A stretch of DNA of 64,000 nucleotides from Paulinella micropora (lineage: Eukaryota; Cercozoa; Imbricatea; Euglyphida), in assembly GCA_009731375.1 (NCBI GenBank), contig BJOX01000001.1, forward strand, positions 1,817,082-1,881,081, read 5' to 3'. The notes under the pieces are model-generated. The model did no database searches and was not told the origin of the DNA. It saw nothing but the letters and a program-made list of their open reading frames with translations. Of the stretch, positions 30,137 to 40,076 are shown in pieces. The position numbers and the translations under genes are program-made. The stretch's first letter is position 1. Each line of letters begins with the position of its first letter.

Positions 30137-33100
30137 TTAATCCTGTGCCACGTGCCGCACCCGCCGGTCGCAAGGCTCACCCCGCATAGCCTTAGTGTTT
30201 ATGTCGGCCAGATTGTCAGTTGAGCACACCTTCTCGTTGACAACGAGCCCGGCATCCACCTTCTAGTTGATGATGGCGCATCGCAGGTCCACATGTCCCA
30301 GCTTCCTAGCAAACACATTGCTGTCGGCGAGGTCCAACGCTCCCTGGTTGTCGCCGTACAGGATGGGGGGCTGCCCCCACCCGTACGGCCCCATGGCGTC
30401 CGCGACCCGGCCGTCTGCGATTCCCTGCACAAAGTTCACAATCTTGTCTTGTCCATGATAAGATTCCACCATTGCATAAACCTCCGCCTCACATGAGGAG
30501 GCTTCGGGTGCCGCTGGCACCAGACGCGCGCCGACCGCCGCCTCTTCTGGGTCCCGCTGCCGGGCACAGCCGCCACCAGCTCGTCGCTCAGCGCTCGCGC
30601 CTTCTCTTCCACACGCGCACGCAGGGCCGCGTCCTTCGGGAGAACCCACGACACGTCCAGTTTCATGCAGAAGGGGAGCACTGAGCCACCCATAAAGAAG
30701 TGAAAGCCCGCCAACCGGGCGCGACGATCTTCCGGCGTACCCTTCCAACTTGAGTCGGCCCACGACATCAAGCGGGTGCCGTTCGCTTTAGTAAAGCGAA
30801 TGCCTTCAAAAATTTCATGCAGAAGGGGAGCACTGAGCCACCCATAAAGAAGTGAAAGCCCGCCAACCGGGCGCGACGATCTTCCGGCGTACCCTTCCAA
30901 CTTGAGTCGGCCCACGACATCAAGCGGGTGCCGTTCGCTTTAGTAAAGCGAATGCCTTCAAAAATTTCATGCAGAAGGGGAGCACTGAGCCACCCATAAA
31001 GAAGTGAAAGCCCGCCAACCGGGCGCGACGATCTTCCGGCGTACCCTTCCAACTTGAGTCGGCCCACGACATCAAGCGGGTGCCGTTCGCTTTAGTAAAG
31101 CGAATGCCTTTTAAAATTTCATGCAGAAGGGGAGCACTGAGCCACCCATAAAGAAGTGAAAGCCCGCCAACCGGGCGCGACGATCTTCCGGCGTACCCTT
31201 CCAACTTGAGTCGGCCCACGACATCAAGCGGGTGCCGTTCGCTTTAGTAAAGCGAATGCCTTTTGAACGCGTACCGTTAAGGTACCGCACAACCTGCTCG
31301 GCTTGCTGATAATTGAACAACTCGGGCTTGGAGGCATGGGTCGCTACCTCCCCGAGCGGGCCCAACACCTCATGCCGAGTGATACGTGTCCACAAGAGGA
31401 CACCTACGATGTGCTGCGGCGAGAACTGCTCTAACACGGACTGCTTTCCGGCCCGCACCCCCGGCATCAACCACGGCGAGTCGACAGTAGCTAGACCGGT
31501 GCACTGGAGCTTCTCAACGGCCTCCTTGATAAATTCCTCCTGAGAGATCTTGATCGTACGGCCTGACCGACAGTCTTCCTTATCTTCGATGTTCAAGCCT
31601 ACCACCCCGGTTGGCGCCTCTTGCTTAAAGACCCTAAAGGCCTTCTTACCAGCAGCTAAGAACTCCGCTTCTACATCCTTAACACTGAACGCTCCCATCA
31701 TGTCGTCGACGTGCACGAACACAAAGTCCGGTTTGTCCTTACCGGGTAGCCAGCGCCAAAAGAAGCAAGGAAAAGCGACATGAGCCTTAAAGCCCAAACC
31801 TTCTAAGAACGGGACTAGCTTGTACCGCCACCATTTGCGGCCCGCGTCCGGTCTGCCATAGAGGGCTTTAAGCATTTCCCACACATACCCCGGCTCTTCT
31901 AAACCAAACGGTGGTACGATGTAACTGGGGCAATACCCCTGCTCAGCTGCAGACGCCTCTGTGTATGCGGTGCCAACGTCCCACTTTGACAAGACTAAGC
32001 CAAAGAACACTGTTAGGGCGAAAAGCATCAAGATGGTAAGGGCACACGGGGTTGGGAAGTCCCGTTTCCCAAAATGCCATCCCTGTATCATGGAAAACCC
32101 CTTGGCCGTCCATCGGCTTTTGAACTTTAGGATCTCTCCCCCTGCCTCTTTGGTGGCATCAACGAACCGCCCTTCACAAATGTCTTTCTTGTCTACTAAG
32201 TCGGCTCGGACTCTCCGGAAGCAACCTTTCTCCCAGAGCGTAGCCATCTCCTCGGCTCGGGCGTCGTCCCAGTACCCTAGCTCATCAGCTTGCTTCTCAC
32301 TCACCGGTCTAGTGAACGTGGCGGCATGTGCGGTCCGGACCATCGGCAAGGTATTTGACGATCTCCGAGTCCAACATACGGTCTGGGAGTCGTCATCCTC
32401 AAACTTTACCCAGTGGGCTGGTCCGTTCTTCTTCTCCTTCTTAACCCATATGGGTTCACTCACGTCTTGCACCTGACCTCGTCGGACCTTGTCCCGAAAA
32501 CCCACCCCATAGGTCTTCTTGGCCCAAGCCAAGCCCCACTGAGTGGCTGGGGTCTCCACCCACCTTCCCTTCAACTCCCCTATTGTTTCCGGGTCTGGAT
32601 CGGGGGCTTCTTTTTCGGCTTTCACTGCTTCCTGCTCAGAGGTCGCTTCCTCCACTTCGCCGTCTGAATCGGAGCTGTCAAGCTCCCCCTGATCCGGGGC
32701 CTTCTTACCTTCACCGGGATCGGTCACCCCCACCCGGGGCTTTGGGACAAACAGCTGCTCAAGGGCGGCGTCTTCTACTAACGGGTCTCCCTTGAACGGC
32801 TCCAAGCTCAGGCCCTTCTTCTCCCAGAGGGGTTGCAACAAAGGCCAGGCTGGCTGGTTGTCGTCAAAGTTCTTGACGTTTCGCCATGGGAACACCCTAC
32901 CTTCACACAGGATCAAGTGTGCGGAATACTCCAAACTCAGCCCTAACCAGGCGGCCATGTGCGTCCGGCTCTCGTCATGTCCTAACCTGCCCTCGATGAC
33001 CATGTGGCATAGATACCCAAAAGGATGAAGGTAAGCTATCCAATTTACCTTCCTTTCACGTGGCATAAACTCAAACATCCGGACTTCACCACCGGATCGC

Positions 33101-34260
33101 TTCGGTGAAAGGTTGTGCAAGAGGATAGCGTGCTGCCACGCATATCCCAAGAGTTCATAGGGCAGCTGAGCCCTAACCAGGTTATGGCGCGCTTTGCGCC
33201 AAAAGTCACGTTGGGACACTTCGGCATAGGCGTTTTTGTTGTGTTCGTTGAGGGTGTTGATCCTCTTCCTCACTCCCTTGTCCCGGACTAGCTCCTTGAA
33301 GTCAGCTGATATATGCTCACCGTCTACCCGGACTTCCTTCACCTTCTTGCCGCTTTGCGTCTCAATGAAGTTTATGCATTCCCGCATGAAGCGCACTTGT
33401 GGTGCCGCGGTGCCATCCTTTAGAAGGAGGCCAAATGCATACCCGGTGTTACCCTCGATTCCCACCATGCCGTACCAAAACCCCCCATAGAGGGGTTTGC
33501 GTAGGCACCCGGACTTGTCGAGCGCCACGGCTTCGAACTTCCCTACCTGCGTCAACTGGTTGCTTGCCGGGTGGTTCACTTTTCCCCCTTTGGCGGCCGG
33601 GCACTCCTTACACTCTTTTACCGCTTGCTCCTGGGTTTTGTCACCCACTATTTTGATCCCGTACGCTTCACTGATGAGGCGTTGCATGCCGCTTCCGGGC
33701 CCTCCGAACTTCTGGTGAAGTTGTTCACTAGTCAACTCCGTGACCTTAGCCATCTCCTTTCCAAAGAAAGCTCTAGCCTCAATCTTATCCGCAGCCAGCT
33801 CTTGGTCGGTGCACGACACGAAACGCCACACTTTGTCCTTGGCGTCTAGGTAAAGGACCCCGGCCTTAATTATAAACTCTGGGGAAATGTCCGGTAGCCG
33901 GGCCTTAGTGATGTATCCCTCTCCTTTCTTATTGAGAACTACACTGTAACCTTCCTTGGCTAACTGAGGACCAGAGATTAAGGTTTCATCTATGTTGGGG
34001 CTAACCCACACACTACCTAGATGTAACCTGTTCTTTTCCCCCTTTCCGTTCACGGTCGTCATGTCTAATGAGCCCTTCTTAGTCACGGTGGTCTCCCCGT
34101 TGACCGTATCTACCCGTTTCATCCCTCGCTGAATGTTGAACAAGCGTTGTTCAGCTCCGGCCGGCACAAAGTGCAACGTAGCTCCCGAATCGAACATGAG
34201 GTCTTTGTCCGCACTCCGTCCTAGGAGGGCCTGTTCTGCTAGCCGAATACCCATAGCCAT
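30137..34260 (-). pseudogene. Copia Pol: protease, integrase, RT, RNase H
   Basis: One open frame of 1049 codons (34260 to 31111) holds the protease motif MFDSGATLHF (residues 22-31). It also holds an integrase zinc-binding part (H182, C217, C220) and DDE residues near D248, D313 and E347. Next come a linker with WAKKTYGVGF (580-589), the RT active site FVHVDDMM (848-855) and the first RNase H aspartate in SWADSSW (1014-1020). The frame is then broken by a 152-bp tandem repeat. The remainder of RNase H lies in shifted frames to 30137: EAEVYAMVES, LYGDNQGALDLADS, LGHVDLRCAIIN followed by a TAG, and DNLADINTKA. It reverse-transcribes and integrates the element. The C-terminal damage should abolish RNase H in this copy. 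Confidence 0.9.
30661..31268 (-). repeat. four tandem 152-bp copies within RNase H
   Basis: Copies at 30661-30812, 30813-30964, 30965-31116 and 31117-31268 are almost identical. Each encodes the RNase H segment with SWADSSWKGTPEDRRARLAG and GGSVLPFCMK. Because 152 is not a multiple of three, every extra copy shifts the frame and ends the protein. Confidence 0.97.
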
Positions 34261-34368
34261 CCATCCGCGTTACGAAACGAACTAGGTCGTCAACCGGGTC
34301 AGCTTCTCCCTCGGCTTCCGGCAAACTTGCGTATTCCTTCTCTAGTACGCTCTCACCGCCGACCCCCT

Positions 34369-35475
34369 TTATTGGACTTTGAACGGCTTAGTACGAGGTT
34401 GAAACCCGGCGGCACTATTTGCTGCTGCTCCTGCTACGGCCCAATGCCTCGGCCACCTAGGCTTGTTCATGGGATACTCACTCCCCTGCGCCCAGTCGTA
34501 CAACAGCCTAGTCCACTCTCCCCACCTGTTCCGGAAGTCAGCTTCATCTTTTTCTTCCTCACCGCTCAACGCCGGACGGTGCAACCGGCGCATCTCCTCT
34601 TGCTGCTCTGCCACGGCTCGGAGTCGACTCTCTCGCTCTCCGGTACCTAGTCGGGTAGGACTATCAGGCTCAGCTTAGGTTGAGGGGGCCGTAGACGGAC
34701 CGGTACTAGTAGTAGGGGGTAACAGAGAAGTCACCTTTCGGTCTGCAGGGGGTACCGTCTTAGCATGGGACGCAAACCAGGGCATCCCACTCACGGACGC
34801 TCGGACCGTCTCAAGGAAGCCAAACGCACGAGCGCCCACTGACCTACGCCTATTGCTTGGGCTGGTGGAGGGCGTAGTCACCGGATTGCTATCGGTCCCG
34901 GCGGTAGCATCCCCACTACCTGGGTTTGCATCAACACTAGGGTCAGGGCCTATGGGGGACGGCACCCTTATCGGAGCTCTACCCACGTCCCCATCTCTAG
35001 CCGGGGACTCTTCACCTTCACGCTCCCCTTCCCCGTCGGATTCCGAGGAAGGATCGGCATCGGGCTGCATCTCTGGGGGCTCATCTTCCACGTCCGCCAG
35101 ACCATCGGGTTGGTAGTCCTCCGGGCCGGGCCTCACCTTCACCCCATGTACCTTTTCCCTTTTTGCTTTGAGTAAAGATTTCAGGTTTTGGCTCATGATA
35201 CCACTACCAGCCTCAGCCGGCTCGGCCTTTGAACCAATCTCAACCTTCGGGGCAGGTACCGCTGACAGCCCGCTCGCCCCGCTAGGTCTACCCTTACTCT
35301 CTCCACGGGGGTTGGGTGCTACCGGACGGAGGGTAGTACCCTTCACCTCTTGGGCACGTCCAGGCACCGATGCTACGGGCGGAGGCACAACTCCCCCACG
35401 AGAGGGGGATACCCCACCTCTGAAGTACATATGCTTCGCTTGGGCACCGGCCTGAGGTTCATGTTGGCGGTACAC
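34369..35475 (-). pseudogene. Gag-Pol linker region
   Basis: Two frames. 34675-35475 encodes a Pro/Ser/Glu/Asp-rich, probably disordered segment (266 codons). 34369-34614 encodes a basic/acidic helix (MAEQQEEMRRLHRPALSGEE). Neither has a recognisable domain. They sit between the zinc knuckles and the protease and are separated from both by frameshifts. Confidence 0.6.
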
Positions 35476-37737
35476 CTTCCGCCATGAGGGTACACCAGAT
35501 GCCTCCCATGTTACCGTTGTCGGCTAATGACCCATTCGGTGAACTGTTCGGGTTCACGGGGCTTTGCATAGTGGATGATGGGCAAGAGGGACCGGTCCAC
35601 AGGATAGTATTACCCCGCTTCGCGGCTTCGTGTCTCACTATGGCCTCAACCATTAGGGGATGACTCCCACTTTTGATTTGGGCTTCCAACCCCCGTTCTC
35701 CCATCTCGCACATTACAGCCAGATGATCCCTTCGTGCTATGTCGGCTGCCCACCGGCGCAAGGCATTTTCTCTCTCTTGCTTGGCTCGCTGGTACTGATG
35801 CTCAACGCAATAGTCGCTATCGATGAGAGTGGCTGCCTTAATCCTAAGGCTGTTGAAGGGAGACTCAAGGTCCTTCAACCGGGCTACGCACCGGCGCTTT
35901 CCTTCCGCTACTCCATGGCATCGCCCCTCGTTCATCTTATCTATGTCGGCATCATCCTCAAGCAAGATCTCAAGACTGTTCTCGTCCTCCGGTGGCATGA
36001 TCGGCTCGGGAAGGTTGGCACCCCCGGGTTTAGCCATGAGGGCTTTGTCTTTCGACTTGCCGGTTAGGAACTTTACCATCTGAGCTAAGGCTACGCCCGG
36101 CTCCTCATCCTCGGAGTCATCGCTATCACTCCCCCCTTTTGAGCCTTTTGCTGCCTCGCCCTTCTCCTTTCGGCTTTTGTCCGGGCACTTGCTCAACTTG
36201 TGCTTGCCCCCGCACAACCGGCACTTCTTGCTGCACTTCCCGGCGATGTGCCCCTTTTCAAAGCAGTTAAAGCACTTTGGCCCCTTGCTCTTCTCGCTCT
36301 TCTTGCTTTTCTCCCCCTTGGGGGTGTCTGCCGGTTTGGGAGGGGCTTCTTGGCTTTGGTGGGGTCATGCTCAAACCTACATTTGTCGGCCCATCTACGC
36401 TCCCCCTGTTTGTCCCACAAGAAACACACCCCTCTCACCTTCCCTCCAACATGGAGGTAGCGGCAGGAGGCCCCACGAGTGCATTTGCCTTCCTTGCTGA
36501 AGAGCCAGCACTCGTCCTTGGGTTTTCATTTTCCGGCCTTGCGAGCTGCCAAACCTTTCTCTGTGGAACTAGTCACTTTGGCCCGGTCAAACTTCTTGTC
36601 TAGCTCCAGGGCACGATCTTGCACAAACCTCCACCAGGAAGCAAAGTCCCACTTGAACTGCTTACGGTTCAGTTCAGCCATTTCCACCCAGACTTGCCAA
36701 GCTTTCTTCACCCTAGAGTCAGATTGCTTTCGGCCCACTAACGCATCCTTCACTATTTGCTGCATTCGGTCATCGGTTGGGGCTTGGCCATAATCGCAAG
36801 CGTTCAAGTCTACACACTGACCGACGTACTGTTTGCTTACTCGTAAAGAGGAAGTCATTCAGTTCCTTCACCTTGTCCTGAACATCAGAGGGGTCGGCTT
36901 TCTTGTACCGGGCTAGCAGTCTGTCCCACAGTGCTTTAGAGTTTTGGCCAAAGGTCAGCTTCTCCGGATCAGCTAAGCGCACTAGGCTCTTCGCCTCACT
37001 ACCGAGCATGTCATAGATGATATTGAACACCCTCTCTTTTTGCTTGCTCATCTCAGCAAGTACACTAGCGTCATAGGCTATCACCTGTCGTGTCAGTGCG
37101 CCAGCACGATCAGCACCCCCTAGTGGGGCTTTGACCTTAGAGGGGTCCGTCTGTCCTCGGGAGGCCCCACTCTTGCTGTCGCCCTCTAAGTCTGAGCCCT
37201 AGCCAGTTGACAGCCTAGGTTTGTCAGTGCTAGCATACCCACTAGAGTAGAGGTCAGAGGGGTGCCGGTCTTCATCTTCCTCCTCCTCCTTCCTTCTTCA
37301 GTCTCAATTGTTGGTTTATCTTTCGGACTGCCAAAAACCGGTTTGTAACGCTTGACTGGGGTTTTCTTGTCTTCCTCTACCCCTAACGCCTGCTCAAGGT
37401 TTGGAGCTTCCGGTTTGGGGTTGGGCATGGGCCACAGGCGAGTAGAACCCTTGGCTTTGTCCTCGAAGTATTCCTTTACTACTTCTTCGTCCAAGTCAGC
37501 CCAGTCATGCCACTCTGCTATCTCTTCCCAAGCTAGTATAAAGGGGGACACCTCTCTACCCTTAAGCTGTATCCCTAATACATTGTCGCGATGCACATAT
37601 TGTTTGTGGGCGTCAGCACCCTGCAGCACTTCCTTAGGGGCCTTAGCATTGCAGCTTTGCACTACCTGCCTATGCAATAGGATCCATGCCTCTTTGCCTG
37701 TGAACGTAATCTTATTGTCTGTCTTACTCGTAGTCAT
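35459..37737 (-). pseudogene. Copia Gag with CCCH and CCHC zinc fingers
   Basis: The start is probably at 37737 (MTTSKTDNKITFTGKEAW). Gag helices follow in two further frames (ALWDRLLARYKKADPSDVQD; MAELNRKQFKWDFASWWRFV). 36451-36510 encodes a textbook CCCH finger, C-x8-C-x5-C-x3-H (CWLFSKEGKC TRGASCRYLH). A second related but incomplete one (CFLWDKQ...WADKCRFEH) is at 36367-36426. Two knuckles follow: CFNCFEKGHIAGKC (36233-36274) and CRLCGGKHKLSKC (36185-36223). An acidic segment and a helical region end the frame at 35459. Frame breaks near 37195, 36845, 36440-36530 and 36215 prevent a single protein. Gag packages element RNA. CCHC knuckles are typical, and the extra CCCH finger is not something I associate with Copia Gag. 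Confidence 0.8.
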
Positions 37738-38848
37738 TCTAACCACCGTCAGTCTCGAACAGACACACGCTCCACACACACACACACTTACACACAGCAC
37801 ACAGCTATGCTCTCTACTTGCCAAATAGAGATAGGGTCACGCTATGCTTACGCTGTTCTGATGGCACAGACACAGGCAAGCAACCACACACACACCCACA
37901 CAGAGAGAACACAACAGAGGCCACGAGCAGACTCTCACTACACAGAATAGTGTTTTGCTTGTCCACACCACCCTTTACTCTCTCTCTCTCTCTCTCTCTT
38001 CAACCACGTGTGTTACCACTGACTCTAATGCTCAAGCTACACTGAGGGTACCTCAGCTACCACCTATGATAGCTTTCCACCTACTAGCAGCTCTATCTGC
38101 AAAGTCAATTCTTCAACCTACCTAGGTTTGTAGTTGTTTTGGTTCAACCACCTAAACACTCACCTTTCGCTCCTCCCCTCGTGTCCTATGCACGGTTCTT
38201 CCACGCCCTCACCACAACTCTCTCTCACTCCTCACACAGTCACAACAGCGACACAAGGAGTAGATGCGATGATGCAGTACGAATGCGACAATGTTACTTT
38301 GCAAGGTAAGCTGTTGTGTCCCGTGGGCCAGGGGTGCTCAATCCCCCAGTTACCACGGCAAAATCACAACTGGCCTACTGCTCAACAATAACTTTGTAAT
38401 GTAGGTTGTTGTGTCCCGTGGGCCGGGGGTGCTCAATCCCGCCAGTTACCACGGCAAACTCACAACGTGCCTACTGCTTTGTACTCTGGCTTTGCAACTT
38501 GTTGTGTCCGTGGTAGTGGGTGCTCAATCCCAACTGACACCACGTCCGACACAACTGGCCACGTCACCGAGCTGACAAAAGCACAACACCCTTTAGGAGG
38601 CTCACCCTCCCGCACTGCGCCCTGTACGCTTCGGTGTCTTGCTCTCTGTCCTGTCCCCCACCTTGCCCTTGCGCTGCACACCAGCAAAGCAGAGCGTGGG
38701 TAGTGTCTACAGTGATCAGCTGTAGCCACACAATTTGAAAATGCGCACTTTCCTGTAATGGGGTCACTTAAGGTGGACCCCTCACCCCTTTAACGAAGGT
38801 TCTCCTCTGCGATCCGTTGCACAGGTCACGCTCCAAGGCTCGATAACC
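37738..38848 (-). other. long element leader with minisatellite
   Basis: Over 1.1 kb between the 5' LTR and the Gag start. It contains about three copies of an 80-90 bp unit (38308-38545) with CCGTGGGCC.GGGGTGCTCA and TTACCACGGCAAA, plus a CT tract (37978-38000). No open frame is convincing. The primer-binding site GGTTATCGAGCC is at its start (38837-38848). Confidence 0.7.
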
Positions 38849-39199
38849 CGTTGGGAGAAAACCCTCGCGACTTCTGCAAACGGCGACCGGAACTCGGGGC
38901 GTCCCCCTCCTACCGGTCAACTGCTTCCCACGTAAAAGAATTCAACAATACTGAACAATTCCCGCCAGTCCAACTGACGACGTCACACAAAAGATGTACC
39001 TCCAGAAAATGACACACGAAACGGCCTGATATGGGCAATAATGGTAATGGTAAAAGCTAGTGCCACCAGTACCAGAAAAGGTACTCTAAATGACTGTATT
39101 AATAACTAATAATACTACTAACCGTAACGAATAAGGCTAACGTATAAAATAGCAATATGGACATAGCTGAGGAGGAAGGGTCTAATCAATTATCCAATG
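38849..39199 (-). repeat. 5' LTR of the minus-strand Copia element
   Basis: 351 bp, the partner of 29412-29762. In element sense it starts CATTGGATAATTG and ends TTTTCTCCCAACG, with GAGTT immediately outside. It should carry the promoter, though no TATA box can be assigned with confidence. Confidence 0.92.
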
Positions 39200-39329
39200 G
39201 AGTTTCCGAGCCATATATAAAAAGAAGATGGTGTGCCTTCAGTGCTACTTGTAATTCATGTGTTGCGCCCCACGGTCCGGTGTCTGCAAGAGTATCCTTG
39301 AGAGGTGAGGTATTAATAATTCACTTGAA

Positions 39330-39423
39330 CGACTATCTATCTATCTATCTATCTACCTATCTATCTATTAATATCTATCTATCTATTTACCTATCTAATA
39401 ATATCTATCTACCTGCCTACCTA
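39330..39423. repeat. CTAT/CTAC array
   Basis: Short interrupted CTAT array that received the MITE insertion at its TA. Confidence 0.9.
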
Positions 39424-39721
39424 TTACTGGGTACATTCAAGTGTCAAACTCAGCCAGCGAATTTGAGTTAAGGGTCAGATTTCAGATTAGCGGTCAGATT
39501 TTAGATTAGTGGTCAGAATTTAAATTAGTTCAATTTAGCGGTAATATTTCGCAAAAATTATGCAGATTTTGTGGACGGATATAGCAGTTAAATTGAACTA
39601 ATTTGAATTCTGACCACTAATCTAAAATCTGGCCGCTAATCTGAAATCTGGCCGCTAATCTGAAATCTGCCCCTTAACACAAATTCTATGGCTGAGTTTG
39701 ACACTTGAATGTACCCAGTAA
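39424..39721. mobile_element. 298-bp MITE with long terminal inverted repeats, TA target site
   Basis: Ends TTACTGGGTACATTCAAGTG and its complement are perfect and flanked by TA on both sides (39422-39423, 39722-39723), as for Tc1/mariner-type elements. The arms extend about 125 bp each and contain internal repeats of GGTCAGATTT.AGATTAGC. The centre carries the same 22 bases (39546-39567) as the foldback at 28990. It encodes no protein, so it would need a transposase elsewhere. Confidence 0.9.
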
Positions 39722-39759
39722 TATCTATCTACCTAATCTAGATCATCTAGATCAATTTT

Positions 39760-40063
39760 CGTTGTAATGTACTATTAATAACCGTTACTCCACTAGTCAA
39801 TTTACCGGTAATTTGGATAGTCTTAGTCATAGGCAGGTTCATAGGCCGGACAGTTATAAATACATTTATTACTGACAAGGACACTTTCTAGAATATTCGC
39901 GAGTCATAGTCTGGAATGCCTAGAATCAAATGAGTATTACCATTCTGTTAAGGTCAACACATTTTGTGTGACCCAAAGTTATTAAAAGTCTTTTCTGCGG
40001 TTATTCTTTACCCTTAGCGGGGTAGCTTCCCTAAACTCTGCGTTTGAGAGATAGATTCCGTTG
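39760..40063 (+). repeat. 5' LTR of the plus-strand Copia element
   Basis: 304 bp starting CGTTGTAATGTACTATTAAT and ending AGATTCCGTTG. It matches 46951-47260 except for point changes and a missing 6 bp after GACA. Confidence 0.92.
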
Positions 40064-40076
40064 GTTATGAGCCTTA
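40064..40076 (+). promoter_or_regulatory. primer-binding site overlapping the Gag start codon
   Basis: GTTATGAGCCTT with the LTR's final G gives GGTTATGAGCC. This is complementary to the anticodon stem-loop of an initiator-type tRNA-Met (GGCUCAUAACC), the half-tRNA priming mode known from Drosophila copia. The Gag ATG (40067) lies inside it. Confidence 0.6.

Larger units (their letters stand above)
29412..39199 (-). mobile_element. complete Ty1/Copia LTR retrotransposon (minus strand)
   Basis: Two 351-bp direct repeats (29412-29762 and 38849-39199) enclose gag, protease, integrase, reverse transcriptase and RNase H in Copia order, read right to left. The flanks carry an identical 5-bp target duplication, GAGTT (29407-29411 and 39200-39204), which fixes the borders. 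LTR ends are CATTGG...CCAACG rather than TG...CA. A polypurine tract (AAGGGGGAG in element sense, 29763-29771) precedes the 3' LTR, and GGTTATCGAGCCTT follows the 5' LTR. The LTRs are nearly identical, so the insertion is young. Yet gag and the RNase H region carry frameshifts, an in-frame stop and a 4x tandem duplication, so this copy is unlikely to be autonomous. Confidence 0.92.
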
